A DNA stretch of 64,000 nucleotides. It comes from Saprospiraceae bacterium (lineage in GTDB: Bacteria > Bacteroidota > Bacteroidia > Chitinophagales > Saprospiraceae). This document shows, one piece after another, positions 43,097 through 50,710 of this stretch. The stretch is from NCBI GenBank assembly GCA_021604865.1, contig BQJU01000012.1, positions 62,001 through 126,000 of the forward strand, in the 5' to 3' direction. How positions within the stretch are numbered: the first letter of the stretch is position 1; every line of letters begins with the position of its first letter. A program made the translations under genes and the position numbers. The notes beneath the pieces were generated by a model. The model searched no databases, was not told the origin of the DNA, and worked only from the letters and a program-made list of their open reading frames with translations.

Positions 43097-44578
43097 ATGG
43101 AAGAAAATCAGTTTGGAAAAGCTTTTATCCTGCTCCTGTCATGTGTGCTGATCTTATTGCTTTATCCCATATTGCATAGCAATATACCCTTCCTTCAAGA
43201 ACATTTCCGTACCTATTCTGCCACTTCCTGGTTGCCACAATCTACGGCCCCTGTGGATACACTCATTGAGCAATCCGTAGGGGATACTCTGGTATTGATA
43301 GATACGGTTCCTGAGGTTCCAAAATATAAAGGTCACCAGTATTTAGCCGATTTTTATGCCTTGCTTCAAAGCAACAGCGAACAGATTAGGATCGCCCATT
43401 TTGGAGATTCTTCGATTGAGGGCGATTTGATTACTCAAACGGTGCGTGACAGCCTGCAAAAAAGATTTGGAGGTAATGGTGTAGGTTTTGCCCCTATTAG
43501 TTCCCCCATTTACGGCTTTCGCCGAACCCTGAATTTGCGTTTTTCGGAAGGCTGGTACGAATGTGTGCTTGGCGAGAAAAACCTTCAGGAATTGCCACGT
43601 GGCTACCTGGGTAATTACTTTACCGATTGGGATCCCCCCATTGAAACCCCGGATTCATTGGAGGCAGAGATCACCACACCTAAAGATTCCACCGTATTGG
43701 ATACAACAGTTACCCTTCCCATCGACACTATAGAGGAGCAGGAAACGGCCAATTGGGTAAGGTATACGGCCTCCCGGCGTTTTGCAAAGACCAACATTTT
43801 CAGCACCAGCCGCCTATTTTATGGTGCCCCTGTTGCCGATTCTCTAGGTCATACTCAGAAATCCGGTTCCGTTCAGGTAGCACTTAAGGATGAGGCTAAA
43901 TCAATCGCCTTAAATCAGGGAGGTGCCATTAATGTAGCCCAACTCAGTACAAGTCCCTGCCGGCGTATTCAGCTCAACTTTAATATACCGGACCGGCAAC
44001 CCATTTACGGGGTCAGTCTCGAAAGCCAGCGTGGGGTTATTGTCGATAATTTACCGACGCGAGGAAATTCTGGAGGCTGGCTGATGTATCTGAATGAAAG
44101 CATTTTAAACGAATTTCAGGAGCAATTGGATGTTGATTTGATTATGCTTCAGTTTGGGCTGAATGTGCTCAATGCCAAAATGGAGGATTATAGCTGGTAC
44201 AAAAAAGAAATGAAGCTGGTGATTCAGCATATACGCAGGGGATTTCCCGGAGCTAGCATTTTGGTTATTGGCCCTTCCGATCGAGGCATCAAAATCGATG
44301 GTCGTATGCAAACAGACCCCAGTGTACCGAGAATCACGGATATACAACGACAGGCAGCCGAGGAATCGGAAGCAGCTTTTTTTAGTATCTATGAAAATAT
44401 GGGTGGTTCTGGAACGATGGCCAAGTGGGTAGACGAGGAAATACCACCGCTAGCTAATTCGGATTATACCCATTTTAATTTTGCCGGTTCGGAAAAAGTA
44501 GGAAAACTTTTCCTGGAATTCCTGCTTTCCGGCTATGAAGATTATCTTCGCGAACAACAAAATGACTCGGAGCAATGA
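43097..44578 (+). CDS. SGNH hydrolase-like protein, first gene of an O-acylation operon
   Basis: A 493-residue protein with an N-terminal membrane segment (~9-26) and a Pro/Thr/Asp-rich linker. Block I is IAHFGDSSIEGD (Ser near 107), followed by a long insertion and beta-rich middle, then LMLQFGLNVLNAKMEDY (block III-like) and a late YTHFNFAGSEKVG (His block). The catalytic blocks are thus spread over a large protein, as in AlgX/AlgJ-type or PatB-like acetyl-handling proteins. The last codons overlap the next gene (ATGATG junction at 44575). It probably works in the periplasm with the MBOAT protein two genes downstream. Confidence 0.8.
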   Translation: MEENQFGKAFILLLSCVLILLLYPILHSNIPFLQEHFRTYSATSWLPQSTAPVDTLIEQSVGDTLVLIDTVPEVPKYKGHQYLADFYALLQSNSEQIRIAHFGDSSIEGDLITQTVRDSLQKRFGGNGVGFAPISSPIYGFRRTLNLRFSEGWYECVLGEKNLQELPRGYLGNYFTDWDPPIETPDSLEAEITTPKDSTVLDTTVTLPIDTIEEQETANWVRYTASRRFAKTNIFSTSRLFYGAPVADSLGHTQKSGSVQVALKDEAKSIALNQGGAINVAQLSTSPCRRIQLNFNIPDRQPIYGVSLESQRGVIVDNLPTRGNSGGWLMYLNESILNEFQEQLDVDLIMLQFGLNVLNAKMEDYSWYKKEMKLVIQHIRRGFPGASILVIGPSDRGIKIDGRMQTDPSVPRITDIQRQAAEESEAAFFSIYENMGGSGTMAKWVDEEIPPLANSDYTHFNFAGSEKVGKLFLEFLLSGYEDYLREQQNDSEQ

Positions 44579-46056
44579 TGGGATTGAAATATTGGTTATC
44601 TATCTTAAGTACCTTCTTTTTTTTACAACCGGAATCGCATGATCACCTGCTTATTGCTCCTGGTGAGTTTGTAAGTGTTGGGGTAGATACATTGCCGGCG
44701 TATTGGCAAACTGAATACCCTTTCCTCAATCTCGATGCCAATGAGGTTGTTTTTCCGGAACAGCTGGCTTCTTTTTTTGAAAAGCTCAGACAATTGGAAA
44801 ACGGGGAAATTGAACGCCTGAATATTGTCCATATTGGCGATTCACATGTACAGGCTGATTTTTGGACTGGAAAAATGCGTCAGAAATTTCAGGCCCGTTT
44901 TGGCGCCGCTGGCCGGGGATTGATCTTTCCCTACCAATTGGCAGGAACCAACAATCCATTGGATTACCGCATCACCAGCAATACGGATTGGATCGCCAGA
45001 AATAATGCCTTTAAGCCTGGCTTCCCAATGGGGATCAGTGGCATGAGTATTCATACCACAAAGCCGGATTTTACTATGGAAGTGCTGATTAAAGATTCCC
45101 TGGGTGATGGCCGATTCAACAAGGTCACGTTTTTTAATGAGAAAACAACCAGCAGCCTGGATTTTGCCCTGAGTTTTGGTGATCCTCAACCCAAAGAAGA
45201 AAAACCAGTCACAGTGCAACGCAAAATCCATCGGGTACGCTCGGGAGATACCCTTTATGACTTGGGCCGCAAGTATGGCGTACGGGTAAAAGACCTGCAA
45301 CGATGGAATGGAATTCGTGGTAGCCGCCTGAGTATTGGACAAAAGTTAGTGGTCAAAGGAGGCACCGTGAAGCGTGCCAAACCAAAAGTCAATCACAACA
45401 AATTGGGCCTTTTATCGAACTCAGAATACCCCATCTTTGAAGGTCCCAATGCACTAGAATTTGATACCCTTCTCTACCGCCTACAAATTCAGGGAGAACG
45501 GCACAATAATGAGCAAAAGGAAGCATTGATTTATGGTATCTCTCTGGAAAATACACGGAATAATGGTATTGTTTACCACAGTATTGGTGTAAATGGAGCA
45601 ACGCATTTTCATTTTAATCAGGCCAAACATTTTGCCAAAGACCTGCCTTGGTTGGAGCCCGATCTGATCATCGTTTCTCTGGGTACAAATGAATCCGTAG
45701 GATCAGATCCCGACCTTCATAAATTTGCTGAGGATGTGGATCTTTTTTATCAAAATATAGCCGACAATTGTCCGGACGTTCCAGTTCTAGTAACCACCAA
45801 TTCCGATATTTTGCGAAAGCGAAAATACCCTAATGAAGGGACCAAACCCATCAAGGAAGCATTGGTGCAAAAAGCCGGAGAGAGTGGTTTTGGACTGTGG
45901 GACTTGCACGAATTGATGGGCGGGCAGGGAGCCATCAGGGCGTGGCAAAAAGCTGGACTAGCCCACACCGATTTTATTCATTTTACGGAAGCAGGATATA
46001 CGCTACAGGCGGATCTGTTATTTGCAGCACTAATAAAGGCCTATGAGCAGTATTGA
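44575..46056 (+). CDS. SGNH hydrolase-like protein with an inserted LysM domain
   Basis: A 493-residue exported protein (N-terminal hydrophobic segment ~4-18). Block I is IVHIGDSHVQADFW near 84-97. Between this and the later blocks lies a LysM domain at ~217-262 (HRVRSGDTLYDLGRKYGV...SRLSIGQKLVV), which normally binds peptidoglycan or chitin-like glycan. SGNH blocks resume with IVSLGTNESVG (near 380) and FIHFTEAGY (near 475). It overlaps the upstream SGNH gene by four bases and the MBOAT gene by 14, so the three are one operon. A role in placing or removing O-acetyl groups on a wall glycan is likely. Confidence 0.83.
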   Translation: MMGLKYWLSILSTFFFLQPESHDHLLIAPGEFVSVGVDTLPAYWQTEYPFLNLDANEVVFPEQLASFFEKLRQLENGEIERLNIVHIGDSHVQADFWTGKMRQKFQARFGAAGRGLIFPYQLAGTNNPLDYRITSNTDWIARNNAFKPGFPMGISGMSIHTTKPDFTMEVLIKDSLGDGRFNKVTFFNEKTTSSLDFALSFGDPQPKEEKPVTVQRKIHRVRSGDTLYDLGRKYGVRVKDLQRWNGIRGSRLSIGQKLVVKGGTVKRAKPKVNHNKLGLLSNSEYPIFEGPNALEFDTLLYRLQIQGERHNNEQKEALIYGISLENTRNNGIVYHSIGVNGATHFHFNQAKHFAKDLPWLEPDLIIVSLGTNESVGSDPDLHKFAEDVDLFYQNIADNCPDVPVLVTTNSDILRKRKYPNEGTKPIKEALVQKAGESGFGLWDLHELMGGQGAIRAWQKAGLAHTDFIHFTEAGYTLQADLLFAALIKAYEQY

Positions 46057-47755
46057 TTGGTCGACAATCACAGAATTGCTGGCCTACCATCCTAGCCGAC
46101 CATTGTTGTTCAATAGCGTGCGTTTTTTGGCCCTGTTTCTGGCATTTTTTAGCTTGTACATTGCCTTACGCCGCCGCCTCAATTGGCGACTAGTCTATAC
46201 GCTGGCTTTTTCCCTGTATTTTTATTATCTATCCAGTGGCTTTTATTTTTTTATCCTGCTGTTGTCTACGGTAGTAGACTTTACGCTTGGACATTTTATT
46301 TACCGCGCATCCAATAAAACTCGAAAACGGCTTTTTCTGGGTTTAAGTTTGGGCCTGAATCTCGGTTTATTAGGGTATTTTAAGTATACCAATTTCCTGA
46401 TCGACCTATTTAATGGAAGCCTGGGCACCCATTTTCATTTTCAAGATATCTTTTTGCCCGTTGGCATTTCCTTTTTTACCTTTCAAACCCTGAGTTATAG
46501 TATTGATATTTATCGGGAAAAGCTGATTCCGTTAACGGAGGGTGTACACGGTTTACCATCACTATTCCGCAATTTTTTAGATTTCGCCTTCTTCGTTTGT
46601 TTTTTTCCTCAGCTGGTAGCAGGCCCGATTGTCAGGGCGGCAGACTTTATTCCGCAGATCCGCAAACGGTTGGCACTTACCGAAGTACAATTGGGGCAGG
46701 GGATTTTGTTGATAGCTGGTGGTTTGTTCAAGAAGGCTGTGATTTCTGATTATATCAGCGTCAATTTTGTAGATCGGGTCTTTGAAAATCCAGTCCTTTA
46801 TTCCGGCCTTGAAAATCTACTGGCTGTATACGGCTATGCACTACAGATTTACTGTGATTTTTCCGGCTATTCGGACATGGCAATTGGACTGGCTTTGTTA
46901 CTGGGGTTTCAACTTCCTGAAAATTTCCGCACCCCTTATCAATCCAAAAGCATTCAGGAGTTTTGGCGCCGATGGCATATATCCCTGTCCACCTGGTTGC
47001 GGGATTATCTATACATCTCCCTAGGAGGTAACCGGAAAGGTGGTTTTCGAACTTATGTCAATTTGATGATCACGATGTTACTTGGAGGATTGTGGCATGG
47101 TGCCAGCTGGGTCTTCATCCTGTGGGGTTTTCTTCATGGAATAGGGTTGGCACTAGATCGATTTTTGAAAAACAGGGGCAAATTTTTTGAGCTTGACGCA
47201 ACCCGGGCCTTGGTGGTTTTGTTGTTGTTACATCTGGTTGGACAGGGCCTGATTTTATGGCAATATGCCGATGATCCGGAACTATTGAATGCCTATACCC
47301 GTGGCAATGTGCAGATGGGCTTGTTTTGGATCACTTTATTTGTAATTGCTCAAATAATTACCCAACTTAAATGGAGTAAAAGGGTTATCAATGATAGTGT
47401 GAGCAAAATTCTGGTTTTTCATTTTGTTTGCTTTTGCTGGATTTTTTTCAGGGCCGGCGCACTAGCTAATCCTATGCCACCGATGCAAACCGCTGGAGAA
47501 GTATTGGGCCAGCTGATGACCAATTTTCAGTTGGAACTGCTGCCACAGGTACTCGAGGCCTACAAGCCTGTCCTTTTCCTAATGTTGTTGGGGTATCTGC
47601 TGCATTTTCTTCCCCGTAATTGGGCAAATGCTTTTGAAAAGTCCTTTATCCGGTGGCCCCTTATTGGTAAAGCTACGTTTTTAGCAGCAGTCATCTGGAT
47701 TGTCATCCAAACGGCCAGTTCAGAAGTGGTACCCTTTATTTATTTTCAATTTTAA
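46043..47755 (+). CDS. MBOAT family O-acyltransferase (AlgI/DltB/PatA type)
   Basis: A 570-residue polytopic membrane protein with roughly 11 or more helices. The MBOAT core is visible: PVGISFFTFQTLSYSIDIYR, FFPQLVAGPIVRA, YCDFSGYSDMAIG, SIQEFWRRWHISLSTWLRDYLY split over the cytoplasmic helix region, and the invariant His in GGLWHGASW. Such proteins pass acyl groups across the membrane to SGNH partners that load them on alginate, teichoic acid, cellulose or peptidoglycan. Its start overlaps the LysM-SGNH gene. The downstream gap contains the composite repeat. Confidence 0.93.
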   Translation: MSSIDWSTITELLAYHPSRPLLFNSVRFLALFLAFFSLYIALRRRLNWRLVYTLAFSLYFYYLSSGFYFFILLLSTVVDFTLGHFIYRASNKTRKRLFLGLSLGLNLGLLGYFKYTNFLIDLFNGSLGTHFHFQDIFLPVGISFFTFQTLSYSIDIYREKLIPLTEGVHGLPSLFRNFLDFAFFVCFFPQLVAGPIVRAADFIPQIRKRLALTEVQLGQGILLIAGGLFKKAVISDYISVNFVDRVFENPVLYSGLENLLAVYGYALQIYCDFSGYSDMAIGLALLLGFQLPENFRTPYQSKSIQEFWRRWHISLSTWLRDYLYISLGGNRKGGFRTYVNLMITMLLGGLWHGASWVFILWGFLHGIGLALDRFLKNRGKFFELDATRALVVLLLLHLVGQGLILWQYADDPELLNAYTRGNVQMGLFWITLFVIAQIITQLKWSKRVINDSVSKILVFHFVCFCWIFFRAGALANPMPPMQTAGEVLGQLMTNFQLELLPQVLEAYKPVLFLMLLGYLLHFLPRNWANAFEKSFIRWPLIGKATFLAAVIWIVIQTASSEVVPFIYFQF

Positions 47756-47766
47756 AAATGAAGGGA

Positions 47767-48117
47767 GTGTACGAGAAAGTGTGTTTTTTTTACCGCAGAG
47801 ATGCGGCGAACGCGGAGTCTGTTGCGCTAATAGATTGGTGCTCAGTGATTTATGTGTTTTATCAGGAGTGGAGGATTCTGAGCAAGACACATTTTGCTGG
47901 ACATTCCCAAAATGAAAACAAATGCCCACCTAAACCCCCTAAACAATGCTAAACCCTCTAAACCCCCTAAACCCCCTAAACCCCCTAAACCCTCTAAACC
48001 TACTAAACCATGCTAAACCATACTAAACCCCCTAAACCATACTAAACCCCCTAAACCATGCTAAACCATACTAAACTATACCAAACCCCCTCCAAACCAT
48101 TCTAAAAAACCTTCTAA
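47767..48117. repeat. Composite dispersed repeat with 9-bp TAAACC minisatellite (copy B)
   Basis: Block 1 begins GTGTACGAGAAAGTGTG (47767), followed by a T-tract and ACCGCAGAG...ACGCGGAGT. Block 2 is GACACATTTTGCTGGACA (47886-47903). A minisatellite based on CTAAACCCC and CTAAACCAT units runs from about 47929 to 48117. Order, spacing and orientation match copy A at 23800-24128. No gene is supported in this 373-base gap. Confidence 0.8.
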
Positions 48118-48128
48118 ACTATAATTAA

Positions 48129-48764
48129 ATGAAACGTCAAATATCCCAATGGAAATTTTTTTTACTACGGTTGCGTCGCTTTTTTGTCACCACAGTTTTA
48201 GGGGGCATTGTTGTGATTTTACCGCTTTCTATTTTTATCCTCCTGGTGCGGTTTGTTTTTGATATTGCGATCAATTTACTTGCTCCGATAAGAAGCCTGC
48301 TGGGTTTTTCCAACAATGTAAACGAATGGCTGATCAACCTGATCGCCTTTAGTTTGGTCACCCTTTTATTTTTCCTGATTGGTTTAGCGGTGCGTACAGG
48401 TTTTGGTAGAGAGATTTTTGCTTTTATTGAAGAAAACTGGTTGATTCAATTGCCTTTTTACGGTACGGTGCGGGATACGGTTCAAGCATTTTTTGGCAAT
48501 AAAAAACCTCCATTCAGTAAGGTGGTGTTGGTAGATGTATTTGGAAGTCCTACCCGCATGACTGGGTTTGTCACCGATGAACACGAAGGCGGAATGATTA
48601 CGGTATTTGTCCCTACAGGCCCGAATCCTACGAATGGCTTTATCTTCCATGTCAAGCCAGACCAAATCGAATATCTGGATGTAAAGACCGAGGAGGCTAT
48701 GCGCACCATCATTGGCGTGGGTGTGGGGTCTGCAAACCTCTTTAACCGGATCAAGTTGAGGTGA
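48129..48764 (+). CDS. DUF502 family membrane protein
   Basis: A 211-residue protein with two N-terminal membrane helices (~20-45 and ~65-90) followed by a soluble domain. LQLPFYGTVRD-like (IQLPFYGTVRDTVQAFF), KVVLVDVFGSPTRMTGFVT and VFVPTGPNPTNGFIF are typical of DUF502 proteins, which resemble plant COV1 membrane proteins. Biochemical function unknown. It stands 12 bases after the minisatellite and upstream of the DUF1573 gene, which has its own promoter. Confidence 0.88.
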   Translation: MKRQISQWKFFLLRLRRFFVTTVLGGIVVILPLSIFILLVRFVFDIAINLLAPIRSLLGFSNNVNEWLINLIAFSLVTLLFFLIGLAVRTGFGREIFAFIEENWLIQLPFYGTVRDTVQAFFGNKKPPFSKVVLVDVFGSPTRMTGFVTDEHEGGMITVFVPTGPNPTNGFIFHVKPDQIEYLDVKTEEAMRTIIGVGVGSANLFNRIKLR

Positions 48765-48826
48765 TTAACAACTCGTTAACAATTATTTCTTCCTCATTAA
48801 CAGGCAATTCTGAGAGAAACAGTAAT

Positions 48827-48856
48827 TTTGTGACTGTTGATGTAAAAATATTTTTG
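48827..48856 (+). promoter_or_regulatory. Bacteroidota promoter for the DUF1573 lipoprotein gene
   Basis: TTTG (48827-48830), an 18-base spacer and TAttTTTG (48849-48856) match the -33/-7 consensus. The ATG at 48894 is 38 bases downstream. Confidence 0.55.
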
Positions 48857-48893
48857 AAAGCGTATTTTGATAACAAAAAAATCTAAAGTTAAG

Positions 48894-49430
48894 ATGTTAA
48901 AGCAAATTAAAGTTGGTTTTATGGCTCTTGTAGCCGTCGCATTTTTAGCAACTAGCTGCCAGAGTGGCAACAAAGACATTAAGGATGATGCACGTGCAGC
49001 AGTAGAAAACAACGCTGTCCAGCCTGCTGATCCAAATGCACAGCCTGCTACACCTGAAGCTTCTGTTCCTGTGGGCCCTACTACAGTAATGGAATTCACA
49101 GAAACAACTTTCGACTTCGGAACGGTACAAGATGGAGAGCAAGTTTCTCATACTTACAAGTTTAAGAATTCAGGTAGCGAGCCGCTGATCCTGAGCAACG
49201 CAAAAGGAAGCTGTGGTTGTACGGTACCTAAGTGGCCAAGAGAGCCTATCGCTCCTGGTGGGGAAGGAGAAATTACTGTTGAATTCAACTCTAAAAACAA
49301 AAAAGGTAAGCGTAACCAGAAAGTGACGATTACTGCCAATACGAATCCTCCTCAATCTTTCATCTATTTGACTGGTGAAGTAGAAGGTGGCGAAGATGCT
49401 ACGCAGCCTAATATCCAGGTTACGCAGTAA
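48894..49430 (+). CDS. DUF1573 domain lipoprotein
   Basis: 178 residues from the ATG at 48894 (MLKQIKVGFM...ATSC, Cys22), chosen because it lies after the promoter and starts the signal. An Ala/Pro-rich linker (~25-65) precedes the DUF1573 Ig-like domain (~70-165) with TTFDFGTVQDGEQVSHTYKF and the Cys pair in GSCGCTVPKWPREPIAPG. The domain is common in secreted Bacteroidota proteins; function unknown. The gene is monocistronic, ending in a strong terminator. Confidence 0.9.
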   Translation: MLKQIKVGFMALVAVAFLATSCQSGNKDIKDDARAAVENNAVQPADPNAQPATPEASVPVGPTTVMEFTETTFDFGTVQDGEQVSHTYKFKNSGSEPLILSNAKGSCGCTVPKWPREPIAPGGEGEITVEFNSKNKKGKRNQKVTITANTNPPQSFIYLTGEVEGGEDATQPNIQVTQ

Positions 49431-49468
49431 GATTAAAAGAGAAATCAGTTTAAATTAACTGTAGATTT

Positions 49469-49510
49469 GCCCGTACTAGGAAAACCTTAGTACGGGCTTT
49501 CTGTTTTTAT
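49469..49510 (+). terminator. Rho-independent terminator after the DUF1573 gene
   Basis: GCCCGTACTA (49469-49478) and TAGTACGGGC (49488-49497) form a perfect 10-bp stem, followed by TTTCTGTTTTT. Confidence 0.85.
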
Positions 49511-49539
49511 CCATAAATTGGCGGGAACAAATCACCTTC

Positions 49540-50406
49540 ATGATGAAGCAATATCTTTCTCTGGTCAAATTCAGCCATACCATTTTTGCATTACCCTTTG
49601 CAATGGTGGGCTATTTTTTGGCGACCCTGGAATTAAATACAGGCTTTAGTGGCTATACCTTTCTTTTGGTGTTGTTGTGCATGGTTTTTGCACGTAGCGC
49701 TGCTATGGCTTTTAATCGTTATCTGGATCGCAGTATTGACGAGCGAAATCCACGAACGGCTAGTCGGGAAATTCCTGCCGGCATAATTTCGCCCCGTTCT
49801 GCCTTGACCTTTGTGGCCATTAATAGCCTCCTTTTTATGGCAACTACCTGGTTGATCAATCCGCTATGTTTTGCCCTTTCGCCAGTAGCATTGCTGGTTA
49901 TTCTGGGGTATAGTTATACCAAACGATTTACTTTTTTTTGCCATTTTGTTCTAGGTCTGGGATTGTCTTTAGCTCCCATTGGAGCTTATTTGGCAGCTGG
50001 CGGAGGTTTTGATCTATTGCCGATTCTCTATTCTGCGGTGGTCCTCTTGTGGGTATCGGGATTTGATATTATTTACGCCTTGCAGGATGATGAATTTGAT
50101 CGGTCTCAACAGCTGCGCTCCATTCCTGTCAGTATGGGCCGGGAAGCTGCCCTGCGATTATCTTCCGTTTTGCATGTTTGTTGCGCCATTTTATTGCTGG
50201 TAGCTGCCTACCTGCTCGATCGAGCCTTTCCGGAGTTTCAATGGTTGCACTGGGTGGCCAGTGTATTGTTTGTCAGCCTGTTATTTTACCAACATACCGT
50301 TGTGAAACCAAACGACCTGAGCAGGGTAAACCTGGCATTTTTTACCACCAATGGAATAGCCAGTCTGCTATTTGGTACCCTGTTTATTTTAGACGTTTTC
50401 ATATAA
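49540..50406 (+). CDS. UbiA family prenyltransferase
   Basis: A 288-residue polytopic protein with eight or nine helices. The two Asp-rich motifs of the family are NRYLDRSIDERNPRT (near 67-81) and YALQDDEFDR (near 179-188), which bind the prenyl diphosphate through Mg2+. YSYTKRFT and RSIPVSMG are also typical. It resembles 4-hydroxybenzoate polyprenyltransferase, but many Bacteroidota use menaquinone, where a close relative (MqnP) prenylates in the futalosine route. No other quinone gene is nearby, so the acceptor is unresolved. Confidence 0.88.
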   Translation: MMKQYLSLVKFSHTIFALPFAMVGYFLATLELNTGFSGYTFLLVLLCMVFARSAAMAFNRYLDRSIDERNPRTASREIPAGIISPRSALTFVAINSLLFMATTWLINPLCFALSPVALLVILGYSYTKRFTFFCHFVLGLGLSLAPIGAYLAAGGGFDLLPILYSAVVLLWVSGFDIIYALQDDEFDRSQQLRSIPVSMGREAALRLSSVLHVCCAILLLVAAYLLDRAFPEFQWLHWVASVLFVSLLFYQHTVVKPNDLSRVNLAFFTTNGIASLLFGTLFILDVFI

Positions 50407-50532
50407 AATCAGCTTCCCCACTTGTATTAAAGCGTATACCTTAGTATCTTTATCATGGCGATTAGTCTTAGAGCTTTTTAGAAAGGTGCCCTATGGCCTA
50501 TAAAATCTTGGTTAAATATTTGCCGAAGTTAG

Positions 50533-50592
50533 CGTAAGTTTGGAACTCATTTCAATTTGGTTTTAATACAAACTCCCTCCAAACCTGCTCTA
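50533..50592. repeat. Half copy of the dispersed palindrome within a 304-base gap
   Basis: CTCCAAACCTGCTCTA (50577-50592) matches the right arm of the family, and AAGTTTGGAACTC (near 50536) resembles a degraded left arm. Just before the next gene is a tetranucleotide tract ACAGACAGACAGATAGATA (50690-50707). No gene is visible between 50407 and 50710. Confidence 0.4.
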
Positions 50593-50710
50593 TAGTCAGG
50601 ATCTCCCCCCAGAATGACGGCTTCAGCACGATCAGTTGATTTTTCGCCAATTATTCGCCTTCCTGAATTGCTTACCAAAAAACACTTACAGACAGACAGA
50701 TAGATAAACT

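Noticed and set aside
43615-44347. Antisense frames within the first SGNH gene
   Set aside because: They are shadows of the coding strand, without signal or domain.
47929-48117. Telomere-like (CCCTAAA)n end of a linear replicon
   Set aside because: The array resembles plant telomere repeats but is irregular, 9-periodic and internal, with genes on both sides.
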